Shown here: positions 25,259 to 32,721 of the stretch, in pieces | Layout of the letters: each line of letters opens with the position of its first letter | Position numbering within the stretch: the first letter of the stretch is position 1 | From: Mesonia algae | GTDB taxonomy: Bacteria; Bacteroidota; Bacteroidia; Flavobacteriales; Flavobacteriaceae | Assembly (NCBI RefSeq): GCF_003253545.1 | Contig: NZ_QKYV01000004.1 | Coordinates: forward strand, 124,001-188,000 | Length of the DNA: 64,000 nucleotides | Direction: 5' to 3' | Notes under the pieces: generated by a model | Databases searched by the model: none | Seen by the model: the letters and a program-made list of their open reading frames with translations, nothing else | Told to the model about the DNA's origin: nothing | Position numbers and translations under genes: made by a program

Positions 25259-26098
25259 ATGAGTTCGATAAACTGGAAAACCGCTAAAGAATATGAAGAT
25301 ATCACCTATAAAAAATGCGATGGGGTTGCTAGGATAGCTTTTAATCGTCCAGATGTAAGAAATGCATTTAGACCAAAAACGACATCAGAGCTTTTAGATG
25401 CTTTTCATAACGCACAAGAGGATACAAGTATAGGAGTGGTATTACTTTCAGCAGAAGGACCTTCTTCTAGAGATGGGGTTTATAGTTTTTGTAGTGGAGG
25501 CGATCAAAAAGCAAGAGGACAACAAGGTTATGTAGGTGAAGATGGTTACCACCGTTTAAATATATTAGAAGTTCAACGTCTTATTCGTTTTATGCCAAAA
25601 GCTGTTATATGTGTAGTTCCTGGTTGGGCTGTCGGAGGCGGACATAGTTTACACGTGGTGTGTGATATGACTTTAGCGAGTAAAGAACATGCTATTTTTA
25701 AACAAACTGATGCCGATGTAACCAGTTTTGATGGAGGTTATGGTTCTGCGTATTTAGCAAAAATGGTAGGTCAAAAGAAAGCTAGAGAAATTTTCTTTTT
25801 AGGTAGAAATTATTCAGCTCAAGAAGCCTTTGATATGGGAATGGTAAATGCAGTTGTGCCTCACGATCAATTAGAAGACACTGCTTTTGAATGGGCTCAA
25901 GAAGTATTGGCAAAAAGCCCTACATCTATAAAAATGCTAAAATTTGCCATGAACCTTACTGATGACGGTATGGTAGGACAGCAAGTTTTTGCAGGAGAAG
26001 CGACTCGCTTAGCTTATATGACCGAAGAAGCAAAAGAGGGTAGAGATGCTTTCTTAGAAAAAAGAGCTCCAAATTTTGACAAAAAATGGCTACCATAG
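25259..26098 (+). CDS. menB: 1,4-dihydroxy-2-naphthoyl-CoA synthase
   Basis: A 279-residue crotonase-fold enzyme that cyclises o-succinylbenzoyl-CoA to DHNA-CoA. Diagnostic segments: ARIAFNRPDVRNAFRPKT, SGGDQKARG (oxyanion and the MenB-specific loop), VPGWAVGGGHSLHVVCD, and TDADVTSFDGGYGSAYLA with the substrate Asp/Tyr residues. Length is typical for MenB rather than generic enoyl-CoA hydratases. It lies on the same strand as menF-menD but is separated by about 4 kb of other genes. The PH-domain gene starts inside its last codons (13-base overlap), so it leads a menB-PH-PH transcript. Confidence 0.95.
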   Translation: MSSINWKTAKEYEDITYKKCDGVARIAFNRPDVRNAFRPKTTSELLDAFHNAQEDTSIGVVLLSAEGPSSRDGVYSFCSGGDQKARGQQGYVGEDGYHRLNILEVQRLIRFMPKAVICVVPGWAVGGGHSLHVVCDMTLASKEHAIFKQTDADVTSFDGGYGSAYLAKMVGQKKAREIFFLGRNYSAQEAFDMGMVNAVVPHDQLEDTAFEWAQEVLAKSPTSIKMLKFAMNLTDDGMVGQQVFAGEATRLAYMTEEAKEGRDAFLEKRAPNFDKKWLP

Positions 26099-26631
26099 AA
26101 CCTCATACAAATTTTACCAATAACGCAATTTCATCCCAAGAGCTTCCAGATTATAAACTTGAAGCTTTAGAAAAGGTATCAAAAAGATTGCTTAAAAAAA
26201 TACTAACAGGATTAATTGTTTTTTTAACCCTAATCCTAATAGTAGCGGGAGTTCTTTATTTGAAAGAATGGGTAAAATTAAATTACATTTTCGTGGGTGT
26301 ATTAAGTGCGATAGGTTTATTATTATTATTAATGTTTATTTATCATTTTTTTGCACAAAAAAATTATGGTTATGTAGTGCGAGAGAAAGATATTTTATTT
26401 CAAAAAGGAGTGTTGGTTATTAAAACGACTATCATTCCATTTAATAGGGTACAACATGTTTCGACTACTCAAAGTTTATTCGATAAGTATTTTAAATTAA
26501 AAAATGTAAAAGTTTTTACGGCAGGAGGACAAGGGAGTGATATAAAAATTCCAGGACTAACTCCGCAAAAGGCATTGCAAATTAAAGAATGGATTGCTCA
26601 TAAAATTGTAGAAGAAAAGATTGATGAGTAA
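26086..26631 (+). CDS. Bacterial PH-domain membrane protein (YdbS-like)
   Basis: A 181-residue protein. Two adjacent transmembrane segments lie near 44-63 and 68-88, followed by a bPH2 domain (VVREKDILFQKGVLVIKTTIIPFNRVQHVSTTQ). The later ITLPGL-like segment (KIPGLTPQKALQIKEWI) closes the domain. Family proteins are YdbS/YdbT pairs of the inner membrane. Coupled by 13-base overlap to menB and by eight bases to the next gene. Function unknown in Gram-negatives; pairing with the next gene is the usual arrangement. Confidence 0.83.
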   Translation: MATIEPHTNFTNNAISSQELPDYKLEALEKVSKRLLKKILTGLIVFLTLILIVAGVLYLKEWVKLNYIFVGVLSAIGLLLLLMFIYHFFAQKNYGYVVREKDILFQKGVLVIKTTIIPFNRVQHVSTTQSLFDKYFKLKNVKVFTAGGQGSDIKIPGLTPQKALQIKEWIAHKIVEEKIDE

Positions 26632-28147
26632 AGCTTTTTCACAACCCGAACGACAATCATCCATAGGGATTATTCTTATTTTTTTAAGTGCACTGTATAA
26701 ATCATTACGAGGACTCTGGGCTATTGCTGTGTATGCATTGTTAGGTAAAACTTCTCAGTTTAACTATACTTATATAGTTTTAGGGTTAACGGTTTTTGCA
26801 CTTCTTATTCTCGTTTTTAGTATTCTTTCTTATCGGAATTTTCTTTTTTATATTAATTATGAAGATGATGAGTTTGTATTAAATAAAGGGGTTTTTTCAT
26901 CTGAAAATATTACTATTTCATTCGATAAAATTCAGCAGGTATATTTTAAACGTTCTATTATTCAGCGAATGATTGGGGTTTATAGCGTAGTGATAGAATC
27001 TGCTGGGAGTAGTGAGAAAGAAATAGAAATTAAAGCACTATCAGAAGAGAAAGCGGTTTTGCTTCAAAAGAAATTACACTCTTTTATTAGTGAGGAACAT
27101 GAACAAGAGAAGCCTGAGCTTTCTACCGATACCACTTCAGAAGAAAGGATTTCTCCTACTTATTGGGAACATCGATTAACATTCAACGACCTCTTAAAAC
27201 TTGGTATTACAAGTAATTATTTTAGAGGTTTCGGACTTATTCTTATATTTTTTAGTTCGCTTTATAATCAATTTTCTGATTTATTTAAAGAGAATGAATA
27301 TGCCGATGAAGCTGCCAATTATCTAAACACATTTCAATCGGTTGGAGAGATTGTTATGGTTTTACTATTTATGTTTGTGGCTGTCTTCCTTGTCGGAATT
27401 GTAGTAAGTATTATAGAAATTTTCATCAAGTATTTTGAACTGAAACTTACTCAGAGTAAAGATAGTTTAGAGTTAGAAATGGGCCTGAAAACCAATACCA
27501 AGGTATCATTACATCCCCATCGTGTTCAAATTTTGAGATTGATTACGAATCCAATTCAGCGAAAGCTAAATTTGTATCAATTACAGCTTTCACTAACGAG
27601 TAGCACAGAAACACATAAAAAAAATAGAATCAATATTCCAGGATTGTCTTGGGACAAAGCTAAAAAAGCAAGTCGATTTTTACACCAGCACGAACGTAAA
27701 GAAGGAGTGACTTATAAACCTCATCAACTCTGGTTGTATAGAAGATTGTTTTGGGGAATTGTCCCTTTACTCATAGCGGCAGTGGTTCTAAGTTTTATTT
27801 TTGATGATTTACATATTCCCGTTCTTTCTATTTTTATCTTAATCTATGTTGTGTTGTTTTTTATATATCAGCGGAAAGTATATCAAAAAATGCAATTGGA
27901 GATAAGTGAAGAGTTTTTGGTAAAATCTACGGGACTTTGGAGTAAAGTACAAGTGGTGATAGAAACTTTTAAGCTGCAATCTATAAGTGTAAGTCAGCCA
28001 GTGTGGTTAAGAAGAAGAAAATTGGTGAATATAACTTTTCATACCGCCTCGGGAGATGTCCGTTTTCCATTAGTAAGCGAAGAATTTGTAAAACAAGTAA
28101 ATTATTTACTCTATAAAATAGAAACATCCACAAATGCGTGGATGTAA
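26624..28147 (+). CDS. Bacterial PH-domain membrane protein with repeated bPH2 domains (YdbT-like)
   Basis: A 507-residue protein with three bPH2 repeats separated by transmembrane pairs: FVLNKGVFSSENITISFDKIQQV (first), LELEMGLKTNTKVSLHPHRVQIL (second), and VKSTGLWSKVQVVIETFKLQSIS (third). Hydrophobic pairs lie near 15-65, 190-265 and 365-405. ATG 26624 gives MSKAFSQPER and an ATGAGTAA overlap with the YdbS-like stop, a standard coupling; the TTG one codon earlier is unnecessary. It likely forms a membrane complex with its neighbour. Confidence 0.84.
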   Translation: MSKAFSQPERQSSIGIILIFLSALYKSLRGLWAIAVYALLGKTSQFNYTYIVLGLTVFALLILVFSILSYRNFLFYINYEDDEFVLNKGVFSSENITISFDKIQQVYFKRSIIQRMIGVYSVVIESAGSSEKEIEIKALSEEKAVLLQKKLHSFISEEHEQEKPELSTDTTSEERISPTYWEHRLTFNDLLKLGITSNYFRGFGLILIFFSSLYNQFSDLFKENEYADEAANYLNTFQSVGEIVMVLLFMFVAVFLVGIVVSIIEIFIKYFELKLTQSKDSLELEMGLKTNTKVSLHPHRVQILRLITNPIQRKLNLYQLQLSLTSSTETHKKNRINIPGLSWDKAKKASRFLHQHERKEGVTYKPHQLWLYRRLFWGIVPLLIAAVVLSFIFDDLHIPVLSIFILIYVVLFFIYQRKVYQKMQLEISEEFLVKSTGLWSKVQVVIETFKLQSISVSQPVWLRRRKLVNITFHTASGDVRFPLVSEEFVKQVNYLLYKIETSTNAWM

Positions 28148-28162
28148 CTACTATCTTGGGAT

Positions 28163-29827
28163 TTAGTAAGCATCGCTATGTACTCGTGCTATCGCTCTAC
28201 CGCTAGGATCATTCATATTTTTAAAACTCTCGTCCCAGGCTAATGCAACCGGACTACTACAAGCTACAGAGGGAACCGAAGGCACGCTTAAAGCTGCGGT
28301 ATCACTCGGGAAATGTTCCTCAAAAATACTTCGATAATAAAACTCTTCTTTACTAGTAGGGGTTTGTATAGGAAATCTGTGATGTGCATTTTCAAATTGA
28401 TGATCACTAATTTTATCATTTACCATTTCTTTTAGCGTATCAATCCAGCTGTAGCCTACGCCGTCACTAAACTGTTCTTTTTGTCTCCAAACTACACTTT
28501 TGGGAAGCATATCTTCAAAAGCTTTTCGAAGTACCCACTTTTCCATACGTTCCCCATTTATCATTTTGTCTTTCGGGTTAATGCGCATGGCAACATCTAT
28601 AAATTCTTTGTCTAAAAAAGGAACTCTTCCTTCAATTCCCCAAGCAGCTAAACTTTTATTTGCTCTAAGACAATCATATTGATGTAATTTCTCTAGCTTT
28701 CTCACCGTTTCTTCATGAAATTCTTGAGCATTAGGTGCTTTGTGAAAGTATAAATAACCTCCAAAAAGTTCATCGCTACCTTCCCCACTTAACACCATTT
28801 TTATTCCTAAAGCTTTAATAGCTCTAGCCATGAGAAACATAGGGGTGGAAGCTCTAATGGTAGTTATATCATAGGTTTCGAGATGATAAATTACATCTTT
28901 AATGGCGTCTATGCCTTCTTGAATGCTAAATTTAATTTCGTGATGAACGGTATCTAGATGCTTAGCAACTTTTTGAGCAGCTGCCAAATCTGGACTACCT
29001 TCTAAACCTACGGCAAATGAATGTAAGCGTGGATACCAAGCATTTTCTCGGTCTCCAGTTTCTATGCGTTTGTCTGCATATTTTTTCGCTAATGCGGAAG
29101 TGATAGAGGAATCTAAACCTCCCGATAGTAAAACTCCGTATGGTACATCACTCATCAATTGACGTTTTACAGCTTCATCTAAAGCTTGACGGATTTTTTG
29201 TATCGAGGTCTCATTATCTTTTACAGTTTTATAATCTTTCCAATCTCTCGTGTACCAAGTTTTTAACTCTCCTTCTTTGCTAGATAAATAATGCCCTGGA
29301 GGAAATAATTCTATTTTGCTGCAAATACCCTCCAATGCTTTTAACTCTGAAGCTACATAGAAGGTTCCATTTTTGTCCCAGCCCATATATAATGGAATAA
29401 TGCCCATATGGTCTCGAGCAATCAAATATTCATCTTTTTCTACATCGTAGAGAGCAAATGCGAATATTCCATTGAGGTCATTTAAAAATTCAGCGCCTTT
29501 TTCTTGATAAAGTGCCAATATGATTTCACAATCCGATTGTGTTTGGAATTCATAGTCTTTTTTTAGCTCTTTCCGTAAAGACAAATGATTGTAAATTTCA
29601 CCATTAGCAGCAAGAACTAGGTTTTTATCTTTGCTATAGATAGGTTGTTTACCTGAAATAGGATCTACTATCGCTAAGCGTTCGTGAGCCATTATTACAT
29701 TATTATTATCAAAAATCCCACTCCAGTCGGGCCCGCGATGTCTAATTTTTTTTGACATTTTTAATACTTGAGGTCTTAACACCTCTACCGATTCTTTTAG
29801 TTCAAAAGCACATACAATTCCGCACAT
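28163..29827 (-). CDS. asnB: Asparagine synthase (glutamine-hydrolysing)
   Basis: A 554-residue class II amidotransferase. Cys2 (MCGIVCAF) is the glutaminase nucleophile; RHRGPDWSG, NGEIYNH and SDCEIIL complete the N-terminal Ntn domain. The synthetase domain has the PP-loop LLSGGLDSSIT and SGEGSDELFGGY. Length equals E. coli AsnB. The 218-base leader holds a promoter box, an Asn-codon leader ORF and a strong terminator, so expression is probably tuned by charged tRNA-Asn. It converges with the YdbT-like gene with 15 bases between stops. Catalytic residues are intact. Confidence 0.96.
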   Translation of the reverse strand: MCGIVCAFELKESVEVLRPQVLKMSKKIRHRGPDWSGIFDNNNVIMAHERLAIVDPISGKQPIYSKDKNLVLAANGEIYNHLSLRKELKKDYEFQTQSDCEIILALYQEKGAEFLNDLNGIFAFALYDVEKDEYLIARDHMGIIPLYMGWDKNGTFYVASELKALEGICSKIELFPPGHYLSSKEGELKTWYTRDWKDYKTVKDNETSIQKIRQALDEAVKRQLMSDVPYGVLLSGGLDSSITSALAKKYADKRIETGDRENAWYPRLHSFAVGLEGSPDLAAAQKVAKHLDTVHHEIKFSIQEGIDAIKDVIYHLETYDITTIRASTPMFLMARAIKALGIKMVLSGEGSDELFGGYLYFHKAPNAQEFHEETVRKLEKLHQYDCLRANKSLAAWGIEGRVPFLDKEFIDVAMRINPKDKMINGERMEKWVLRKAFEDMLPKSVVWRQKEQFSDGVGYSWIDTLKEMVNDKISDHQFENAHHRFPIQTPTSKEEFYYRSIFEEHFPSDTAALSVPSVPSVACSSPVALAWDESFKNMNDPSGRAIARVHSDAY

Positions 29828-29866
29828 AATCTTCTATTTTTAAATTAAAATTTCATTTTTGGGTAT

Positions 29867-29898
29867 AAAAAAACCCGTCAGGTAAAAAACCTGACGGG
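29867..29898 (-). terminator. Attenuator terminator in the asnB leader
   Basis: On the minus strand CCCGTCAGGT pairs with ACCTGACGGG (10-bp stem) and is followed by seven T residues at 29873-29867. It lies between the Asn leader ORF and asnB, 39 bases before the asnB start, so transcription into asnB must escape it. Confidence 0.9.
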
Positions 29899-29922
29899 CT
29901 ATATATTCGCGACAAGTTTTTG

Positions 29923-29970
29923 TTACGGGAACGGGTTATTATTATTGTTATTTAAACGAAATACTAACAT
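29923..29970 (-). CDS. asnB leader peptide (15 residues, six consecutive Asn)
   Basis: The minus strand reads ATG at 29970-29968 and ends TAA at 29925-29923, encoding MLVFRLNNNNNNPFP. The six Asn codons are AAT AAC AAT AAT AAT AAC. The stop lies 25 bases before the terminator stem. The arrangement is that of a classical amino-acid attenuator in which ribosome stalling at Asn codons would change folding of the leader RNA. The CCCGTT/CCCGT segment at the end of the leader ORF can pair with ACGGG of the terminator's 3' arm, a candidate competing structure. Translation has not been shown. Confidence 0.72.
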   Translation of the reverse strand: MLVFRLNNNNNNPFP

Positions 29971-30021
29971 AAAACTTATCTTATTTGATCAATTGTTATT
30001 TGTAAATATAAATTAAAAATA

Positions 30022-30029
30022 CAAATTTA
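30022..30029 (-). promoter_or_regulatory. -7 box TAAATTTG for the asnB leader transcript
   Basis: CAAATTTA on the plus strand is TAAATTTG on the minus strand, placing the transcript start near 30015, about 45 bases before the leader-peptide ATG. No good -33 element is seen. Confidence 0.5.
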
Positions 30030-30045
30030 CCTTCTTTTTATTAAA

Positions 30046-32484
30046 TTACTTTAATGCAGGAAACTGATTTGGGTTTACTTCATTAAAGATTTCATATACT
30101 TTTTCGAATACATCTTCAGCAGAAGGTTTAGAGAAATAATCCCCATCAGTACCGTATGCAGGACGATGCGCCTTAGCAGTTAAGGTTTGTGGTTTACTAT
30201 CTAAATGTTTATATCCATTCTGGTTTTCTACAATTTCTTGTAGAATATATGCAGAAGCTCCTCCTGGTACATCTTCATCAATAACCAATAATCTATTAGT
30301 TTTTGCAACACTTTTTACAAGGTCGTGATTAATATCAAAAGGAAGTAAAGATTGTACATCGATAATTTCTGCATTAATACCTACTTCTAATAAGTCTTTA
30401 GCAGCCTGTTCAATAATTCTAAGTGTAGAACCGTAAGACACAAGCGTAATATCTTCACCTTCTCTTATGGTTTCTACCACTCCTACAGGAGTTCTAAACT
30501 CCCCTAAGTTATTAGGCATTTTTTCTTTAAGACGGTATCCGTTAAGGCACTCTACAATAAGTCCTGGTTCATCACACTCTAATAAAGTATTATAAAAACC
30601 AGCAGCAATAGTCATATTACGGGGAACTAAAATATGAATTCCTCTAAGTAAATGCACCAATCCTCCCATAGGAGAACCACTATGCCATATACCTTCTAAA
30701 CGGTGACCACGAGTTCTCACAATAAGTGGAGCTTTTTGTTTTCCTTTAGTCCTATAATGTAAGGTTGCTAAGTCATCACTCATAATTTGCAACGCATACA
30801 AAATGTAATCTAAGTATTGAATTTCTGCAATAGGGCGTAAGCCTCTCATCGCCATTCCTATTCCCTGTCCTAAAATAGTCGCTTCACGAATACCAGCATC
30901 AGCAACTCTTAGCTCACCGTACTTCTCTTGCATTCCTTCCAAACCTTGGTTGACATCTCCAATGTTTCCTGTGTCTTCTCCAAAAATTAAGGTTTCTGGT
31001 TTGTTAGAAAAGATTTTATCGAAATTATTACGAAGAATTAGTCTCGCATCTACATCTTCCGCGTCAGCGTCATAAGTAGGTAATATTGCGTCTATGTTTA
31101 ATGCAGAAAATTCACTTTCACTATGTAGGTGACTGCTATAATCAGGTTGTGTGATGTTTACATAATTATCAATCCAGTTGATCAATTCGCTTTTCGCGGA
31201 ATTATTCTCTTCACGTACGTAACGTAAGGCTTTTCTTCCTGCTCTAAGAATTTGATGTTTTTCTGGGTTTCCTAATTGTTCTATTTCTTCTTTTAAAGGC
31301 TGAATGAAACTACGGTTAGAAGAGCTTTGAGCTAAGTTGTCTAACAAACTTGTCATTTCTTTTTGAGCTGCTTTAGGACCTTGAGTTACCTCGTTCCAAG
31401 CTGCTTTTTTACCTTCTCTAACTATTTTTTTAGCCTCTTTTTCTAAGGCTTTTAATTCATCTTCAGTAGCAAGGTCGCTTTCTAATATCCACTGACGCAT
31501 TTGTACGTTACAGTCATATTCTTTTTCCCAATTAAGGCGATCTTCACTCTTGTAACGTTCGTGAGAACCAGAAGTTGAGTGTCCTTGAGGCTGAGTAAGC
31601 TCGTAAACGTGAATTAGAACAGGGACGTGCTCTTCTCTAGAAATTTTACTTGCTTTTTGGTAAGCTTCCATTAACTCAGGATAGCTCCACCCTTTTACTT
31701 TAATAATTTCGTAACCATCTCCCATTTCATCTCTTTGAAAACCTTTTAAAATTTCAGAGATGTTTTCTTTAGTGGTTTGGTACTTAGCAGGTACAGAGAT
31801 ACCATATTCATCATCCCAAACGCTAATAACCATAGGTACTTGCATTACTCCCGCAGCATTAATGGTTTCCCAAAATAGCCCTTCACTCGTACTTGCATTA
31901 CCAATAGTTCCCCAAGCGATTTCGTTTCCTTTGTTAGAAAACTGAGGTGCTATATCTATTCCTTCAACGTTTCTGTATATTTTTGAAGCCTGAGCAAGTC
32001 CTAAAAGTCTAGGCATTTGTCCTGCAGTAGGAGAGATGTCGGCACTAGAGTTTTTTTGTTCTGCTAGGTTTTTCCATGTTCCATCTTCTTGAAGACTGTG
32101 GGTACCAAAGTGTCCTCCCATTTGTCTTCCTCCTGCCATAGGTTCTTTTTCTAAATTGGTATTACCATAAAGACCTGCAAAAAATTCTTCTACAGATAGA
32201 AGGTTTAATGCCATCATAAAAGTTTGATCCCTGTAATACCCAGATCTAAAATCACCGTTTTGAAAAGCTTTAGCCATTGCCAATTGAGGCACTTCTTTAC
32301 CATCACCAAAAATACCAAACTTGGCTTTTCCTGTAAGTACTTCACGACGTCCTAGTAAACTACATTCTCTACTTATAACGGCAGTCTTATAATCTTGTAT
32401 TACTTGTTCCTTAAAATCTTCAAAGGAAAGGTCATTTTTTTCTATAGTTTTCTCTTGCATGGGTTGTATGTTTAATACCCTCAT
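30046..32484 (-). CDS. 2-oxo acid dehydrogenase E1, fused alpha and beta subunits
   Basis: An 812-residue ThDP enzyme that decarboxylates branched-chain or related 2-oxo acids and acylates the E2 lipoyl domain. The alpha part (about 1-400) shows FRSGYYRDQTFMMALNL, the ThDP segment GTIGNASTSEGLFWETINAAG and VWDDEYGISVP. The beta part (about 470-812) shows LIFGEDTGNIGDVNQGLEG, IQYLDYILYALQIMSDD, and VSYGSTLRIIEQA with DVQSLLPFD. Single-chain fusion is common in Bacteroidota. The conserved 'GDG...NN' is modified to GNA...DD, seen in this branch. M1 or M9 (MQEKTIEKN) may be the start. E2/E3 genes are not in the window. Confidence 0.9.
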   Translation of the reverse strand: MRVLNIQPMQEKTIEKNDLSFEDFKEQVIQDYKTAVISRECSLLGRREVLTGKAKFGIFGDGKEVPQLAMAKAFQNGDFRSGYYRDQTFMMALNLLSVEEFFAGLYGNTNLEKEPMAGGRQMGGHFGTHSLQEDGTWKNLAEQKNSSADISPTAGQMPRLLGLAQASKIYRNVEGIDIAPQFSNKGNEIAWGTIGNASTSEGLFWETINAAGVMQVPMVISVWDDEYGISVPAKYQTTKENISEILKGFQRDEMGDGYEIIKVKGWSYPELMEAYQKASKISREEHVPVLIHVYELTQPQGHSTSGSHERYKSEDRLNWEKEYDCNVQMRQWILESDLATEDELKALEKEAKKIVREGKKAAWNEVTQGPKAAQKEMTSLLDNLAQSSSNRSFIQPLKEEIEQLGNPEKHQILRAGRKALRYVREENNSAKSELINWIDNYVNITQPDYSSHLHSESEFSALNIDAILPTYDADAEDVDARLILRNNFDKIFSNKPETLIFGEDTGNIGDVNQGLEGMQEKYGELRVADAGIREATILGQGIGMAMRGLRPIAEIQYLDYILYALQIMSDDLATLHYRTKGKQKAPLIVRTRGHRLEGIWHSGSPMGGLVHLLRGIHILVPRNMTIAAGFYNTLLECDEPGLIVECLNGYRLKEKMPNNLGEFRTPVGVVETIREGEDITLVSYGSTLRIIEQAAKDLLEVGINAEIIDVQSLLPFDINHDLVKSVAKTNRLLVIDEDVPGGASAYILQEIVENQNGYKHLDSKPQTLTAKAHRPAYGTDGDYFSKPSAEDVFEKVYEIFNEVNPNQFPALK

Positions 32485-32721
32485 AGGGCGTTATACGTGG
32501 TATGTTTTCAAAAATAATAAAATGCTTATTTAAGAATTCATACTTCAGTATTTGATTCCCAGACTGTTCATTTTGGGAACTTTGCGAAGATAAGAAAAAT
32601 GATTTTAAAAATCAATCAAAAATTGAGGTGTGAAATTATTGAATTTTCAGCATTTTCTATTTTTACTGAATTATATTCAAAATTATGTAGTAATTAAAGC
32701 TTTTATTGAGAATTATTCATT

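Noticed and set aside
32560-32585. Hairpin TTCCCA...TGGGAA upstream of the E1 gene as a riboswitch
   Set aside because: Six-base stem with an irregular loop in AT-rich DNA; no conserved core or terminator next to it.
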